Source of the DNA: Cytophagales bacterium
GTDB taxonomy: Bacteria; Bacteroidota; Bacteroidia; Cytophagales; Cyclobacteriaceae
Direction of reading: 5' to 3'
Assembly: GCA_022360015.1 (NCBI GenBank)
Contig: JAKSDQ010000317.1
Location: 1 to 64,000, forward strand
Length of the DNA stretch: 64,000 nucleotides
The position numbers and the translations under genes were made by a program. Below the pieces are notes generated by a model. That model made no database searches and was not told where the DNA came from. It saw only the letters and a program-made list of their open reading frames with translations. Shown here one piece after another: positions 8,053 to 16,623 of the stretch. The stretch's first letter is position 1. The number at the start of each line of letters is the position of its first letter.

Positions 8053-8811
8053 ATGCGGATAGGACTGGTATTATCAGGCGGCGGTGCCCGTGGCATTGCA
8101 CATATTGGCATTATTAAAGCACTCAGGGAAAGGGGGGTAAACTTTGCTGCCATTTCAGGTACCAGTGCTGGCGCGGTTGTGGGGGCCATGCACTGTTATG
8201 GTTATGACGCTGATGAAATGTTGGAGATCGTTATAAAAACCAGTTTTCTGAAACACATGCGACCGGCATTGGCCAGGACCGGATTGTTGAGAATTGAAAA
8301 CCTGAAAGATTTTTTTTTAAAATATATGCCGGAAAATGATTTTGAGTCACTAAAAACCCCGTTGACTGTAGCCGCGACAGAGCTCAAAAAAGGGCTGACC
8401 ACATTTTTTTCAGAAGGGGAACTGATCACTCCGGTGCTGGCCTCATGCTGCGTGCCGGTGCTTTTTAATCCGGTAAAGTACCGGGGTGGTACTTATGTGG
8501 ATGGTGGTATCCTGAATAACCTGCCCGTGGAGCCTATACGTGATAAAGTGGATTTTATCATAGGGTGTCACAGCAATCCTATCGATGATGATTTTGATGT
8601 TAAAAATGTGAAAGTTCTCATTGAAAGAAGCCTTTTGATGGCCATCAACGGCAACACTCAAAAAAGAAAAGAAATGTGTAACTTACTTATCGAACCCCCG
8701 GGTCTGAAAAAATATGCTGGCTCCGAATTAAGCAAGGCACGCGAACTATTTGATGTAGGATACCAATTTACCAGGGAGAATTTTGACGAATTTAATATCC
8801 CTAAAAGTTAA
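8053..8811 (+). CDS. Patatin-like phospholipase (RssA/NTE-type)
   Basis: 252 residues. The oxyanion loop GGGARG is at 9-14, the nucleophile elbow GTSAG at 36-40 (Ser38), and the catalytic Asp in VDGGILNN (Asp150). This is the Ser-Asp dyad of patatin-fold lipid acyl hydrolases. There is no signal peptide or membrane segment, so it is presumably cytoplasmic and acts on phospholipids or acylglycerols. Length and the closely spaced motifs fit the small bacterial RssA-like group. It follows the MBL gene by four bases and precedes hutU by 13, suggesting co-transcription. Confidence 0.88.
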   Translation: MRIGLVLSGGGARGIAHIGIIKALRERGVNFAAISGTSAGAVVGAMHCYGYDADEMLEIVIKTSFLKHMRPALARTGLLRIENLKDFFLKYMPENDFESLKTPLTVAATELKKGLTTFFSEGELITPVLASCCVPVLFNPVKYRGGTYVDGGILNNLPVEPIRDKVDFIIGCHSNPIDDDFDVKNVKVLIERSLLMAINGNTQKRKEMCNLLIEPPGLKKYAGSELSKARELFDVGYQFTRENFDEFNIPKS

Positions 8812-8824
8812 CCCAAATTAAAAA

Positions 8825-10840
8825 ATGACAGTTATTACCGAGAAAAACTTTGCCGAGCTGATTCTCCAGGGTATCCCTGATGAGTTACCTGCTCCCAAAG
8901 ATTTTGATGAAAAGCTAAACCACGCACCGGTGCGTAAGGATATTCTGGGTGTTCCGGGGAAAAAGCTAGCCGTAAAAAATGCCTTGCGCTATTTCCCTGA
9001 AAAACACCATGTGACGCTGGGGCTTGAGTTTGCTGAAGAGCTGGAGAAGTATGGTCGCATCTACATGTATCGCTTCCGGCCTGATTATAACATGCACGCC
9101 AGGCCAATCGATGCCTATCCTCATCAATCAAAGAAAGCCGCAGCCATTATGATGATGATCCAGAATAACCTGGATCCGGCAGTGGCGCAACATCCGCATG
9201 AACTGATTACCTATGGTGGTAACGGCGCGGTTTTTCAGAACTGGGCGCAATACCTGCTTACGATGCAATACCTGGCCACTATGACCGATGAACAAACATT
9301 GCATATGTATTCCGGGCACCCAATGGGGCTTTTTCCTGCTGGTAAACATGCCCCCAGGGTGGTGGTGACCAACGGTATGATGATCCCTAACTACTCGAAG
9401 CCTGACGATTGGGAAAGATACAATGCCCTTGGCGTGACACAATATGGGCAGATGACGGCCGGTTCGTACATGTATATCGGCCCGCAGGGCATAGTTCATG
9501 GAACCACCATCACCTTGTTGAATGCAGGCAGAAAAATTACTACAGATAAGGAGGGGCTTGCCGGTAAGTTGTTTGTGTCTTCAGGATTGGGTGGCATGAG
9601 CGGTGCACAACCCAAGGCAGGCAATATTGCAGGCTGCATATCGGTTATTGCTGAGGTGAACCCCAAAGCGGTTCATACCAGGCATTCCCAGGGTTGGGTA
9701 GATGAAGTAATTGAGGACATCAATCAACTGGTCAAACGTGTCAAACAAGCCAGGACCAAAAAGGAGGTGGTGTCGCTGGCCTATCTGGGAAATGTGGTGG
9801 AGGTTTGGGAAAAGTTTGATGAAAAAGGCATTTATGTGGATTTAGGTTCCGACCAGACTTCATTGCATAACCCCTGGGCAGGAGGATATTATCCTGCCGG
9901 TATCACTTTTGAGGAGGCCAATGAACTGATGGCTAAAAATCCCGCGCAATTCAAAGTGTCGGTACAGGAATCGTTGCGGAGGCAAACCAATGCCATTAAC
10001 AAACACACAGAAAAAGGAACCTATTTTTTCGACTATGGCAATGCGTTTTTACTGGAAGCCTCAAGGGCGGGTGCAGAGGTTATGGCAGAGGATGGTATTA
10101 ATTTCAGATATCCTTCTTACGTGCAGGATATCATGGGGCCGATGTGTTTTGATTATGGATTTGGCCCTTTCCGGTGGATCTGTTGCTCGGGTAAGGCGGC
10201 AGATTTGAAAAAAACAGATACCATGGCTGCCCGGGTTTTGCAGGCGATGATCAAGGAGGCGCCGCCGGAAATTCAACAGCAGATGGCTGATAACCTCCGG
10301 TGGATCAAGTCGGCCGGGATGAATAAACTGGTAGTAGGTTCGCAAGCGAGAATACTGTATGCCGATGCCGAAGGAAGGATTAAGATCGCCCAGGCTTTTA
10401 ACGAAGCCATCAAATCCGGAAAAATTGCTCCGGTGATTTTAGGCCGTGATCATCATGACGTTTCTGGCACCGATTCTCCATATCGTGAAACCTCAAATAT
10501 TTATGACGGTTCCAGGTTTACTGCCGATATGGCTGTTCATAATGTCATTGGCGATAGTTTCAGAGGCGCCAGTTGGGTGTCAATGCACAATGGGGGTGGT
10601 GTTGGTTGGGGTGAAGTGATTAATGGGGGATTTGGTATGTTGCTGGATGGTAGTAAAGAGGCCGAAGAAAACATTCGGAATATGTTGTTTTTCGATGTAA
10701 ACAACGGTATTGCCAGAAGAAGCTGGGCCAGAAACAATGAAGCTCTTTTTACCGTTCAAAGGGAAATGCAGAAAAATCCCCTGCTTAAAGTCACCTTGCC
10801 CAATATTGCAGATGACAATTTGCTAAATAAAATATTTTAA
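8825..10840 (+). CDS. hutU: Urocanate hydratase
   Basis: 671 residues, the long form (the classic proteobacterial enzyme is about 555). It converts urocanate to imidazolone propionate in histidine degradation, using tightly bound NAD+. Supporting motifs are ITYGGNGAVFQNWAQYLLTM, MYSGHPMGLFP, SGLGGMSGAQPKA, YVDLGSDQTSLHNPWAGGYY and near the C terminus DSFRGASWVSMHNGGGVGWG. The other hut genes are not in the window. It sits inside an otherwise lipid-related run, 13 bases after the patatin gene and 24 bases before a PlsC-like gene, so histidine catabolism may be split across loci in this organism. Confidence 0.96.
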   Translation: MTVITEKNFAELILQGIPDELPAPKDFDEKLNHAPVRKDILGVPGKKLAVKNALRYFPEKHHVTLGLEFAEELEKYGRIYMYRFRPDYNMHARPIDAYPHQSKKAAAIMMMIQNNLDPAVAQHPHELITYGGNGAVFQNWAQYLLTMQYLATMTDEQTLHMYSGHPMGLFPAGKHAPRVVVTNGMMIPNYSKPDDWERYNALGVTQYGQMTAGSYMYIGPQGIVHGTTITLLNAGRKITTDKEGLAGKLFVSSGLGGMSGAQPKAGNIAGCISVIAEVNPKAVHTRHSQGWVDEVIEDINQLVKRVKQARTKKEVVSLAYLGNVVEVWEKFDEKGIYVDLGSDQTSLHNPWAGGYYPAGITFEEANELMAKNPAQFKVSVQESLRRQTNAINKHTEKGTYFFDYGNAFLLEASRAGAEVMAEDGINFRYPSYVQDIMGPMCFDYGFGPFRWICCSGKAADLKKTDTMAARVLQAMIKEAPPEIQQQMADNLRWIKSAGMNKLVVGSQARILYADAEGRIKIAQAFNEAIKSGKIAPVILGRDHHDVSGTDSPYRETSNIYDGSRFTADMAVHNVIGDSFRGASWVSMHNGGGVGWGEVINGGFGMLLDGSKEAEENIRNMLFFDVNNGIARRSWARNNEALFTVQREMQKNPLLKVTLPNIADDNLLNKIF

Positions 10841-10864
10841 CCTAGACTTGGAAAATTTTCTTCT

Positions 10865-11413
10865 ATGTTTAGAGCTTTCAGTAAACTGATGTTTAAGTGG
10901 ATGGGTTGGGAAATTGAAGGGCACGCACCGCTGGATATTCCAAAATACATTGTAGTTATCGCTCCGCACACCAGTAATTGGGACTTCATTATCGGTGTTT
11001 TGGCAAGAAGTATCGTGCGGTGGAGCAATGTAAAATACCTGGCCAAGAAGGAACTGTTTGTCTTTCCCTTTGGTATTTTCTTCCGGGCTACGGGCGGTTA
11101 TCCTGTCAACCGGACAAAACACACCCGGCTGGTAGACAATGTAGTACAGCTTTTCAAAAATAAAGAAAAATTTGCCATTGCTATCACCCCCGAAGGAACC
11201 AGGAAGAAAGTTGACCGCCTCAAAACCGGATTTTATTATATCGCTTCCAGGGCCAGTATTCCCATGATCCTGGTGGGGTTTGATTACAAAAAAAAGAAAG
11301 TGATTATCACCGAACCTCTTTACGCCACCGGTGACCAGGAGCAAGATCTGGAAAAATTACTCACTTTTTTCAGAAGCATAACCGGCAAAGTTCCCGGAAA
11401 AGGCATCACCTGA
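10865..11413 (+). CDS. PlsC-like acyltransferase
   Basis: 182 residues. The acyltransferase HX4D motif is HTSNWD (35-40), and the substrate-binding motif is TPEGTRKK (108-115) after GYPVNRTK. This places it with 1-acyl-sn-glycerol-3-phosphate acyltransferases, in the short subgroup lacking long membrane regions. It would acylate lysophosphatidic acid or a related lysolipid at the inner membrane. It is the last gene of the accA-led run. It could also be a lysolipid or aminolipid O-acyltransferase, which the motifs do not separate. Confidence 0.85.
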   Translation: MFRAFSKLMFKWMGWEIEGHAPLDIPKYIVVIAPHTSNWDFIIGVLARSIVRWSNVKYLAKKELFVFPFGIFFRATGGYPVNRTKHTRLVDNVVQLFKNKEKFAIAITPEGTRKKVDRLKTGFYYIASRASIPMILVGFDYKKKKVIITEPLYATGDQEQDLEKLLTFFRSITGKVPGKGIT

Positions 11414-11737
11414 ATTATCTTGTTTAAACTTCGCCCCCGGCTATTTTCATGGTACGTTTCAACCATCCTCATATGTCGTCTCTACTATCCCGGGCCCTTG
11501 TCTTCATTATCCTAAAACCCGGTCTCTACTATCTTCGGGCCCGGCTTCTTCTAGTTACAGACCTGGGTTAAGTTGAGCGAAGCCCGACTTAAACCTAAAA
11601 TCCATCGAAGCAAGAAAACAAGGATTTGCCACGCTACTTAAAGCACCGAACAAAACCACCACCATCAAATTAACCCTTGCACAAATCAAAAATTATCCTT
11701 AACTTATTCATGACCGAATCTTCAAAATACCGACAAC
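11414..11737. other. Intergenic region with a stem-loop and a short direct repeat
   Basis: No gene was seen. At about 11470-11550 the phrase GTCTCTACTATC followed by a CGGGCCC segment occurs twice about 50 bases apart. At about 11566-11595 GGTTAAGTTGAGC and GCCCGACTTAAACC can fold into a stem over a GAA loop with G-T pairs and one bulge. Without a T-run it is a weak terminator candidate for the accA-plsC run. Confidence 0.4.
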
Positions 11738-11977
11738 ATGAACTTTATCATTTACAGGACCTCCAACCATGTAGATAAACCATGCGAAGAGGCCATTTTG
11801 AAAAAACACATACTGGAAAACCAGGGAGACTCGAGTGAAGGATGGACGGTAGAAATTAACTCCATTGAAGACCTGGTAGATTTTACCGATAAATACGGTA
11901 ATATCATCATTAAGGGCCGGGATAGCTTCCACCCTGTGTCTTCTATTGAGATCTATGACGATTTCAGGGAATCGTAA
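11738..11977 (+). CDS. Small hypothetical protein
   Basis: 79 residues beginning MNFIIYRTSNHVDKPCEEAI and rich in charged residues, with no signal peptide or membrane helix. The composition and the alternation of hydrophobic residues (WTVEINSIEDLVDFTDKYG) look like a small alpha/beta protein. No family was recognised. It stands alone between two intergenic regions. Confidence 0.55.
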   Translation: MNFIIYRTSNHVDKPCEEAILKKHILENQGDSSEGWTVEINSIEDLVDFTDKYGNIIIKGRDSFHPVSSIEIYDDFRES

Positions 11978-12076
11978 GAAGAGTTGGCGACAACAGCAAC
12001 TGCAACAGTTACAGTGATGGTACTGCCACTACCGGGTAGCGTTGAATGGGTAGGGAAAGAAATTCAGTAAATAGTG

Positions 12077-12724
12077 TCAGTAAAGCTGATTTCTTAAAAT
12101 TCTTCTTATCGTTTGGATCGTACTCCTGCTTACTTTATCCTGGTGTTTTTCAATAATTTGATTGACCGTTAGTCCGGCCTCCATGTCGTTGACCACAAAA
12201 ACCCAATGGCTCAAAAACTCCGCATTCGGGGTTTGGTAGTCCAGGATTTTTCTTACAGTCTGTACGGTAGTTTTACTCGTTTGGCCCTGGTGGAGCTCAA
12301 CGATCTCGTCAGTACTTAAACCTATCTTGATATCCTCCACGATCCTGGCGTAATCGCTCAGATATTTGGCATTGGCTTCCATCACCTGGAGCAAGGGATT
12401 ACCGCTAAACTCGATTTTCCTGTGTTGTTTTTTTTGCTTTTGCAATTTACAAAGTGCATAGTTTCTGGCAATGTTATCACAGACCACCAGGTCATCCGGG
12501 TTTAACTCAAACCATTCACCTTTTACCCGTTTGTGTTGAAAAACAACATGTAGCGCTTCTTCCAACTCATCCATATTTAGCGCCATATATTGTCTGACTA
12601 CCCTGAAAACAGCTGGCAAATGTGTAACGTAACCAGCCATCCGTTTTTGTAGATCCCGTGTTTTCCCTATTTTATATAAACGTTTACTCGTTTTAATAAT
12701 GTAAACGCATTTACCTTCCTGCAT
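12077..12724 (-). CDS. GIY-YIG (T5orf172/MUG113-type) protein with duplicated C-terminal HTH-like module
   Basis: 215 residues. The N terminus has the GIY-YIG core in the T5orf172/Mug113 style: CVYIIKTSKRLYKIGKT (6-22), LQKRM (26-30) and a conserved GEWFEL (about 68-73). Nucleases of this group often sit in phage and accessory genes. After a linker come two similar modules of about 35 residues: VEDIKIGLSTDEIVELHQG...TTVQTVRKIL and VNDMEAGLTVNQIIEKHQD...STIQTIRRIL. Each looks like a recombinase-type helix-turn-helix, so the protein may bind DNA through a tandem pair. The catalytic residues of the GIY-YIG domain are not all certain. It is a single gene on the minus strand. Confidence 0.7.
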   Translation of the reverse strand: MQEGKCVYIIKTSKRLYKIGKTRDLQKRMAGYVTHLPAVFRVVRQYMALNMDELEEALHVVFQHKRVKGEWFELNPDDLVVCDNIARNYALCKLQKQKKQHRKIEFSGNPLLQVMEANAKYLSDYARIVEDIKIGLSTDEIVELHQGQTSKTTVQTVRKILDYQTPNAEFLSHWVFVVNDMEAGLTVNQIIEKHQDKVSRSTIQTIRRILRNQLY

Positions 12725-13011
12725 GTCTTTTTAACCGTGGTACCACTTCAAAATTATCATTTTATTATGGTAGTTTATAGCGATCTTCCGGATAATGCCC
12801 GGGTTTTGCCGAATTTGGAGCAACGCACTGTTAGCGAAGACATGTGATAAGCGTATCTATTCCCCGGTGGACGGAAAGTTTTTGAACAGGCTATCCATTT
12901 TTGATTTAAACTTGTTGCCTTTTTTACTTATATTCAACCTGTAAAACCTGAACCTCTTAATCTGAATTAAAAGCCATTTACATAGATCCTATCGCAGGCT
13001 CTGACTGGACT

Positions 13012-13932
13012 ATGAAGGAAAAATACATTATAATATCACCGTGTTTTAATGAAGAAAAGGTCATTGCAACTTTTCTTGAAACGCTGGAAAACAAACTATC
13101 CTCGACAGAGCGGTTTTTTACGGTGGTTATGGTTGATGATGCATCGACCGATTCAACCCCCGAAATCCTCAGAAAGTTCAAATTTGCCTCCGCAGATTTT
13201 CAATTAAAAGTGATCCGCTTGAATTGCAACTCGGGGCATCAGGAGGCAATCCGGCAGGGGTTGATGTATGCTCAAAGGATTGTAGACAATGTCAGTGGCA
13301 TTGTGGTTATGGACTCCGATGGTGAAGATGATCCCAATGCCATTATTGAGCTCATAAAAATGAAAGACTTCGATATTGTTTTTGTTGCCCGTGGAAAGAG
13401 GCATGAAGGACTAAAATTTAAGCTGGGATATTTCTTTTACAAGATACTTTTCAAAACAATCATCGGCAGGAACTTTACTTTTGGAAACTATTCCCTGATC
13501 AGCCCCAAGGTATTGAATAGCTTATATACTCAAAAATACTTTCATTATGCCGCTTTTTTATCCAAACAGAAATTTGATATACAGCAGATTTTCTTCCAAA
13601 GGCAAAAAAGGATAGATGGCAAGTCCAAAATGAGTTACAAAAGCCTGGTCATTCATGGCCTTAAATCCATGATTGAGTATTCAGAGGAAATTCTGTTTTT
13701 TCTCATGAAATTCTTCTTGTTAATTTTTCTATTCCTGGTAAGTTTTGGCATATATATATTATATTCAAAATTTATATCTCACAAGGCGATCCTGGGTTGG
13801 GCCAGTTCATTGGGTGCTAATTTGGTTAATGCCTGTTTAATTATCATGAGCACCATCATTCTCGGCTTAATACTGTTATCCATCAAAAACTCCCTCCGGC
13901 AGGACAGCAACAATTATCACGAAATCAAATAA
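13012..13932 (+). CDS. GT2 glycosyltransferase, DPM1/GtrB-like, membrane-anchored
   Basis: 306 residues. It starts as a GT-A fold with ISPCFNEEKVIATFLETLEN, VVMVDDASTDSTPEIL and the DXD-equivalent VMDSDGEDDP (about 102-111), as in polyprenyl-phosphate glycosyltransferases. Two hydrophobic segments at about 223-250 and 262-290 anchor the C terminus, as in GtrB-type enzymes. It probably transfers a sugar from a nucleotide donor to undecaprenyl phosphate on the cytoplasmic face. No flippase or partner gene is adjacent. Confidence 0.85.
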   Translation: MKEKYIIISPCFNEEKVIATFLETLENKLSSTERFFTVVMVDDASTDSTPEILRKFKFASADFQLKVIRLNCNSGHQEAIRQGLMYAQRIVDNVSGIVVMDSDGEDDPNAIIELIKMKDFDIVFVARGKRHEGLKFKLGYFFYKILFKTIIGRNFTFGNYSLISPKVLNSLYTQKYFHYAAFLSKQKFDIQQIFFQRQKRIDGKSKMSYKSLVIHGLKSMIEYSEEILFFLMKFFLLIFLFLVSFGIYILYSKFISHKAILGWASSLGANLVNACLIIMSTIILGLILLSIKNSLRQDSNNYHEIK

Positions 13933-14158
13933 AACAGTCTTTGTCACCCTTTGTGTCTCCACATCTTGATTTTTAACCACCCCAATCTTCCATCACCCCA
14001 ACCTGCCCATAACCAACTACACCGCATAAAGCCTCCCTCAGCCAACAAAATGAAAAATACCAAAATCACCCACACCATCCCATAAATTTCCAGGAATGAG
14101 ATCACTTTAAAATTATATGATCACGAAAAACGTTTCCCCTCAAAATACCGGAACCAAT

Positions 14159-14190
14159 AAAAAAAGGATGCCTTCCGGACACCCTTTTTC
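14159..14190. terminator. Bidirectional-looking terminator
   Basis: AAAAAGG-A-TG and CA-C-CCTTTTT pair around CCTTCCGGA, with A-run and T-run on the two sides. It lies 27 bases past the stop of the collagen-like lipoprotein gene and most likely ends that transcript. Confidence 0.65.
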
Positions 14191-14216
14191 ACAGTGATTT
14201 AATAGGGACTAAGATA

Positions 14217-14795
14217 TTATTCTTCTACTGAAGGTCTCGCAATATTTTTGTATTGGTCTCCAACCGGGGCTACTTTCAACCCAAACCTTTCCACTACGGC
14301 ATTGTAATCAGAGTAATCACTGGCAATCCGGCCATTTTCCTCAAATTGTGCCGGTACCACTACTGCCCTGAGAAGCCAGTCATCGGTGAATTCCGGCCCT
14401 AAAATAGATGGCGAATAGTCAGCTTCCAGAAAGACAGAAACATCAGAAATGGTAAAATCAAAGTTGTATTGCAATATACCATTGGCATCTACAATCGTCT
14501 GAGGCAATTGCCTCCAGACTTCAAGATCTTCTCCGTTAACATTTTCTACATCCCATAGCGCATAGACCAGTACAACGTCTGAAATCCTCATATTAAAATC
14601 ATCCGGAAAAGACAAAAACACCTTGTAATCGGGACCTTGGAAAGTTGCCTCCCATTCAAAGGTATAGGCCTCTTCACCATTAATTCCCGGTTCTCCTTGT
14701 GGTCCCCTCGGCCCTTCCGGCCCGATAGGCCCCTCGTCATTACAGGCGAAGGTAAATGCGGCCAGTAGCAGTAAGGTAGATATATTGCGTAACAT
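14217..14795 (-). CDS. Lipoprotein with short collagen-like repeat
   Basis: 192 residues. A signal sequence ends in a lipobox-like LLAAFTFAC (Cys18), followed at once by GPIGPEGPRGPQGEPGING (residues 22-40), six collagen-type Gly-X-Y triplets. The remaining 150 residues look like a beta-rich domain (TFEWEATFQGPDYKVFLSFP and others) shared by Bacteroidota collagen-like lipoproteins of unknown role. It would be tethered to the outer membrane. Standing alone with its own terminator, it is probably monocistronic. Confidence 0.75.
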   Translation of the reverse strand: MLRNISTLLLLAAFTFACNDEGPIGPEGPRGPQGEPGINGEEAYTFEWEATFQGPDYKVFLSFPDDFNMRISDVVLVYALWDVENVNGEDLEVWRQLPQTIVDANGILQYNFDFTISDVSVFLEADYSPSILGPEFTDDWLLRAVVVPAQFEENGRIASDYSDYNAVVERFGLKVAPVGDQYKNIARPSVEE

Positions 14796-15016
14796 GATTT
14801 TTCTATTTTAGAGTAGATAATTTACTTTTTAATTTTCGATAGTCACTTGTCCAAATGCTATGCCAAAATTCAGCTATAGCAGGATTCACGGTACGGGCGG
14901 GCCGTTTGTTTCAACTGAAAAAGTGCCCTGGTTGCCGCTTTTAAAACGATTTTTAAATATTTAATAGCAAGAAATATTTTTTGTTTACAGGCCTTGAAAA
15001 AGACAATAAAGGAGGT

Positions 15017-15811
15017 TTATCCACCAGCAGAAAAAATTTTTTGCCGCGATTTTTCCTTGAATACTTTATTGAAATTTCCATTTTCAGTGGCCATCCATTT
15101 ATCCCAAAAGGTAAAGTATAATCCGTAATTTGTTTTGAAGTCTTTATGATGCAGACTGTGATGCGTCGCGCCGATAATCCATTTTCCCAGCCAGTGGTTT
15201 TCAAAGTTTTTAGGATAAATCTCTATGTCCAGGTGATTTATCACACTGGATAGGGTCATCACAATCAGGTGAAGGAGAATGGCAAGCGGATGCATGGGGA
15301 TCACAATCAGTATCAACGGTAATATCACAGCTTCCAGCAAAGCCTCCAGGGGATGGAATGAAAAGGCTGTCCATGGCGAGGAAATGAGGCTTTCGTGATG
15401 AACTTTATGCACATATCTGAACACCCCCGGATGATGCATAGCCTTATGCACCCAATAATAATAGGTTTCATGCAAAAACATAGCCACCCCCAGACTCACC
15501 GGTATATATATGATATCCAGCCAGCCCAACTCTTCATAAATTTGTGTTTTTCCTTGCTGCCACAGCCACACGGTTAGTGTACCCGCTACAGCAAAAATCA
15601 GGGAAGAAACAATTGACCATTTAATTTCTTTTTGAAATTGCCCCTTTTTATAAGCTTGTTGATTGACCTTCCGGCTATTCCATTTGCTTGACTTACTGGT
15701 ATAAAAGAGTAAATGAAATACACCAGCGGCTATAAAATACCTCACTACCACAATTGTAAATATGGCTGCAGTAATCACTGTGAATGAGGTGATGTCATTT
15801 ATTTTGGGCAT
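15017..15811 (-). CDS. Fatty acid hydroxylase/sterol desaturase family membrane protein
   Basis: 264 residues from the ATG at 15811. The frame stays open to 15988, but that stretch covers a repetitive G-rich intergenic sequence and is rejected as coding. The di-iron histidine motifs are in order: HETYYYWVHKAMHH, HKVHHES and, near the C terminus, HHSLHH. Several hydrophobic segments make it an integral membrane protein. The family hydroxylates or desaturates lipids using O2; the substrate is not readable. A second family member lies at 46713-47552. Confidence 0.85.
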   Translation of the reverse strand: MPKINDITSFTVITAAIFTIVVVRYFIAAGVFHLLFYTSKSSKWNSRKVNQQAYKKGQFQKEIKWSIVSSLIFAVAGTLTVWLWQQGKTQIYEELGWLDIIYIPVSLGVAMFLHETYYYWVHKAMHHPGVFRYVHKVHHESLISSPWTAFSFHPLEALLEAVILPLILIVIPMHPLAILLHLIVMTLSSVINHLDIEIYPKNFENHWLGKWIIGATHHSLHHKDFKTNYGLYFTFWDKWMATENGNFNKVFKEKSRQKIFSAGG

Positions 15812-16188
15812 GTAAATCAAGCGTTTTGGTAATTTTGGTTTGCCAGTTTGAAGATACCTCAAAAGATTAAATTTGAAAATGATTTTGGGGGGAATTAATG
15901 AATAATTAAAGGTTAGGGGGGAAGTGATGAGGTAAGTGGTGGTGGAATTATGTTTTGTAATTGACAATTGAAAATGGACAATTGACAATTTGGGTGGGTG
16001 GTTTGGTTAGGGAGGGGGAATGGGTGGCATGGTGGAATATTGGAGGGGGGGGAGGTTTTGGTAGGTATGAAATCATAGAGATGGGGGCAGTTAATGAATT
16101 TCAGGACGACTGGCCAATATGAAAGGATTTGTCGGTATCATTTTTATGTACTTATTGATTGAATATGATTAACTATTTACGGCATGTT
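15812..16188. other. Intergenic region, strongly G-rich on the plus strand, with dispersed GACAATT repeats
   Basis: No gene. At 15960-15990 there is a tandem of ATTGACAATTGAAAATGGAC type units (TTGACAATT, TGGACAATT, TGACAATTT). The same kind of unit recurs at about 54612-54662. Around it (15885-16065) the plus strand is unusually poor in C, with runs such as GGGGGG and GGGAGGGGG. Confidence 0.6.
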
Positions 16189-16623
16189 TCATTGATCATA
16201 TATCTCCGCATCCTCCAGGATATAATTACAATGGTTAATGTCATCCTGGTTTAATTTCAAATTGCCTTTGATGGTCACCACCTGGTCCATCCTGAACCGG
16301 GGATGATCTGGCTTAAGCTTCAACTCTACGATAGATTCCGGACCGCTATTGCCGCAAAAAAAGCAAGAAGCAAAGGGAAAACGGGAAAGAATGTAAATAT
16401 CTTCTTCTGGTTCAATAGCCAGCATATAGCCTTTCAGGTACACTTCTTTACCCTCTAGTCCTTTTACTGATGAACCGAAGTGCGGATAAAACAGGAATTC
16501 GTCCACCTCTTCAAAGTATTTTCTGGTGAAACTCACATCGCTGAGCGTCTCCCAGGTGATCTTGGTTTGCGAAAATCCCGGAGCAGAGGTAAAAAGCAAG
16601 ATTATAATTGTCAATCTAAGCAT
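16189..16623 (-). CDS. Secreted DUF3299-like protein of the zinc ABC cluster
   Basis: 144 residues from ATG 16623, with signal peptide MLRLTIIILLFTSAPGFSQ. The mature part contains EGKEVYLKGYMLAIEP and an aromatic/Cys motif FPFASCFFCGNSGPESIVEL, followed by an OB-fold-like end. This resembles DUF3299-type periplasmic proteins that accompany MacB-like ABC transporters in zinc-responsive clusters. The start overlaps the permease stop by eight bases (ATGCTTAG), so it is translationally coupled as the last gene of ATPase-permease-DUF3299. The CFFC pair could bind metal, which is inference. Confidence 0.7.
   Translation of the reverse strand: MLRLTIIILLFTSAPGFSQTKITWETLSDVSFTRKYFEEVDEFLFYPHFGSSVKGLEGKEVYLKGYMLAIEPEEDIYILSRFPFASCFFCGNSGPESIVELKLKPDHPRFRMDQVVTIKGNLKLNQDDINHCNYILEDAEIYDQ

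Noticed and set aside
15812-15988. N-terminal extension of the fatty acid hydroxylase-like protein
   Set aside because: It would translate the repetitive GACAATT/G-rich spacer; family similarity begins after the ATG at 15811.
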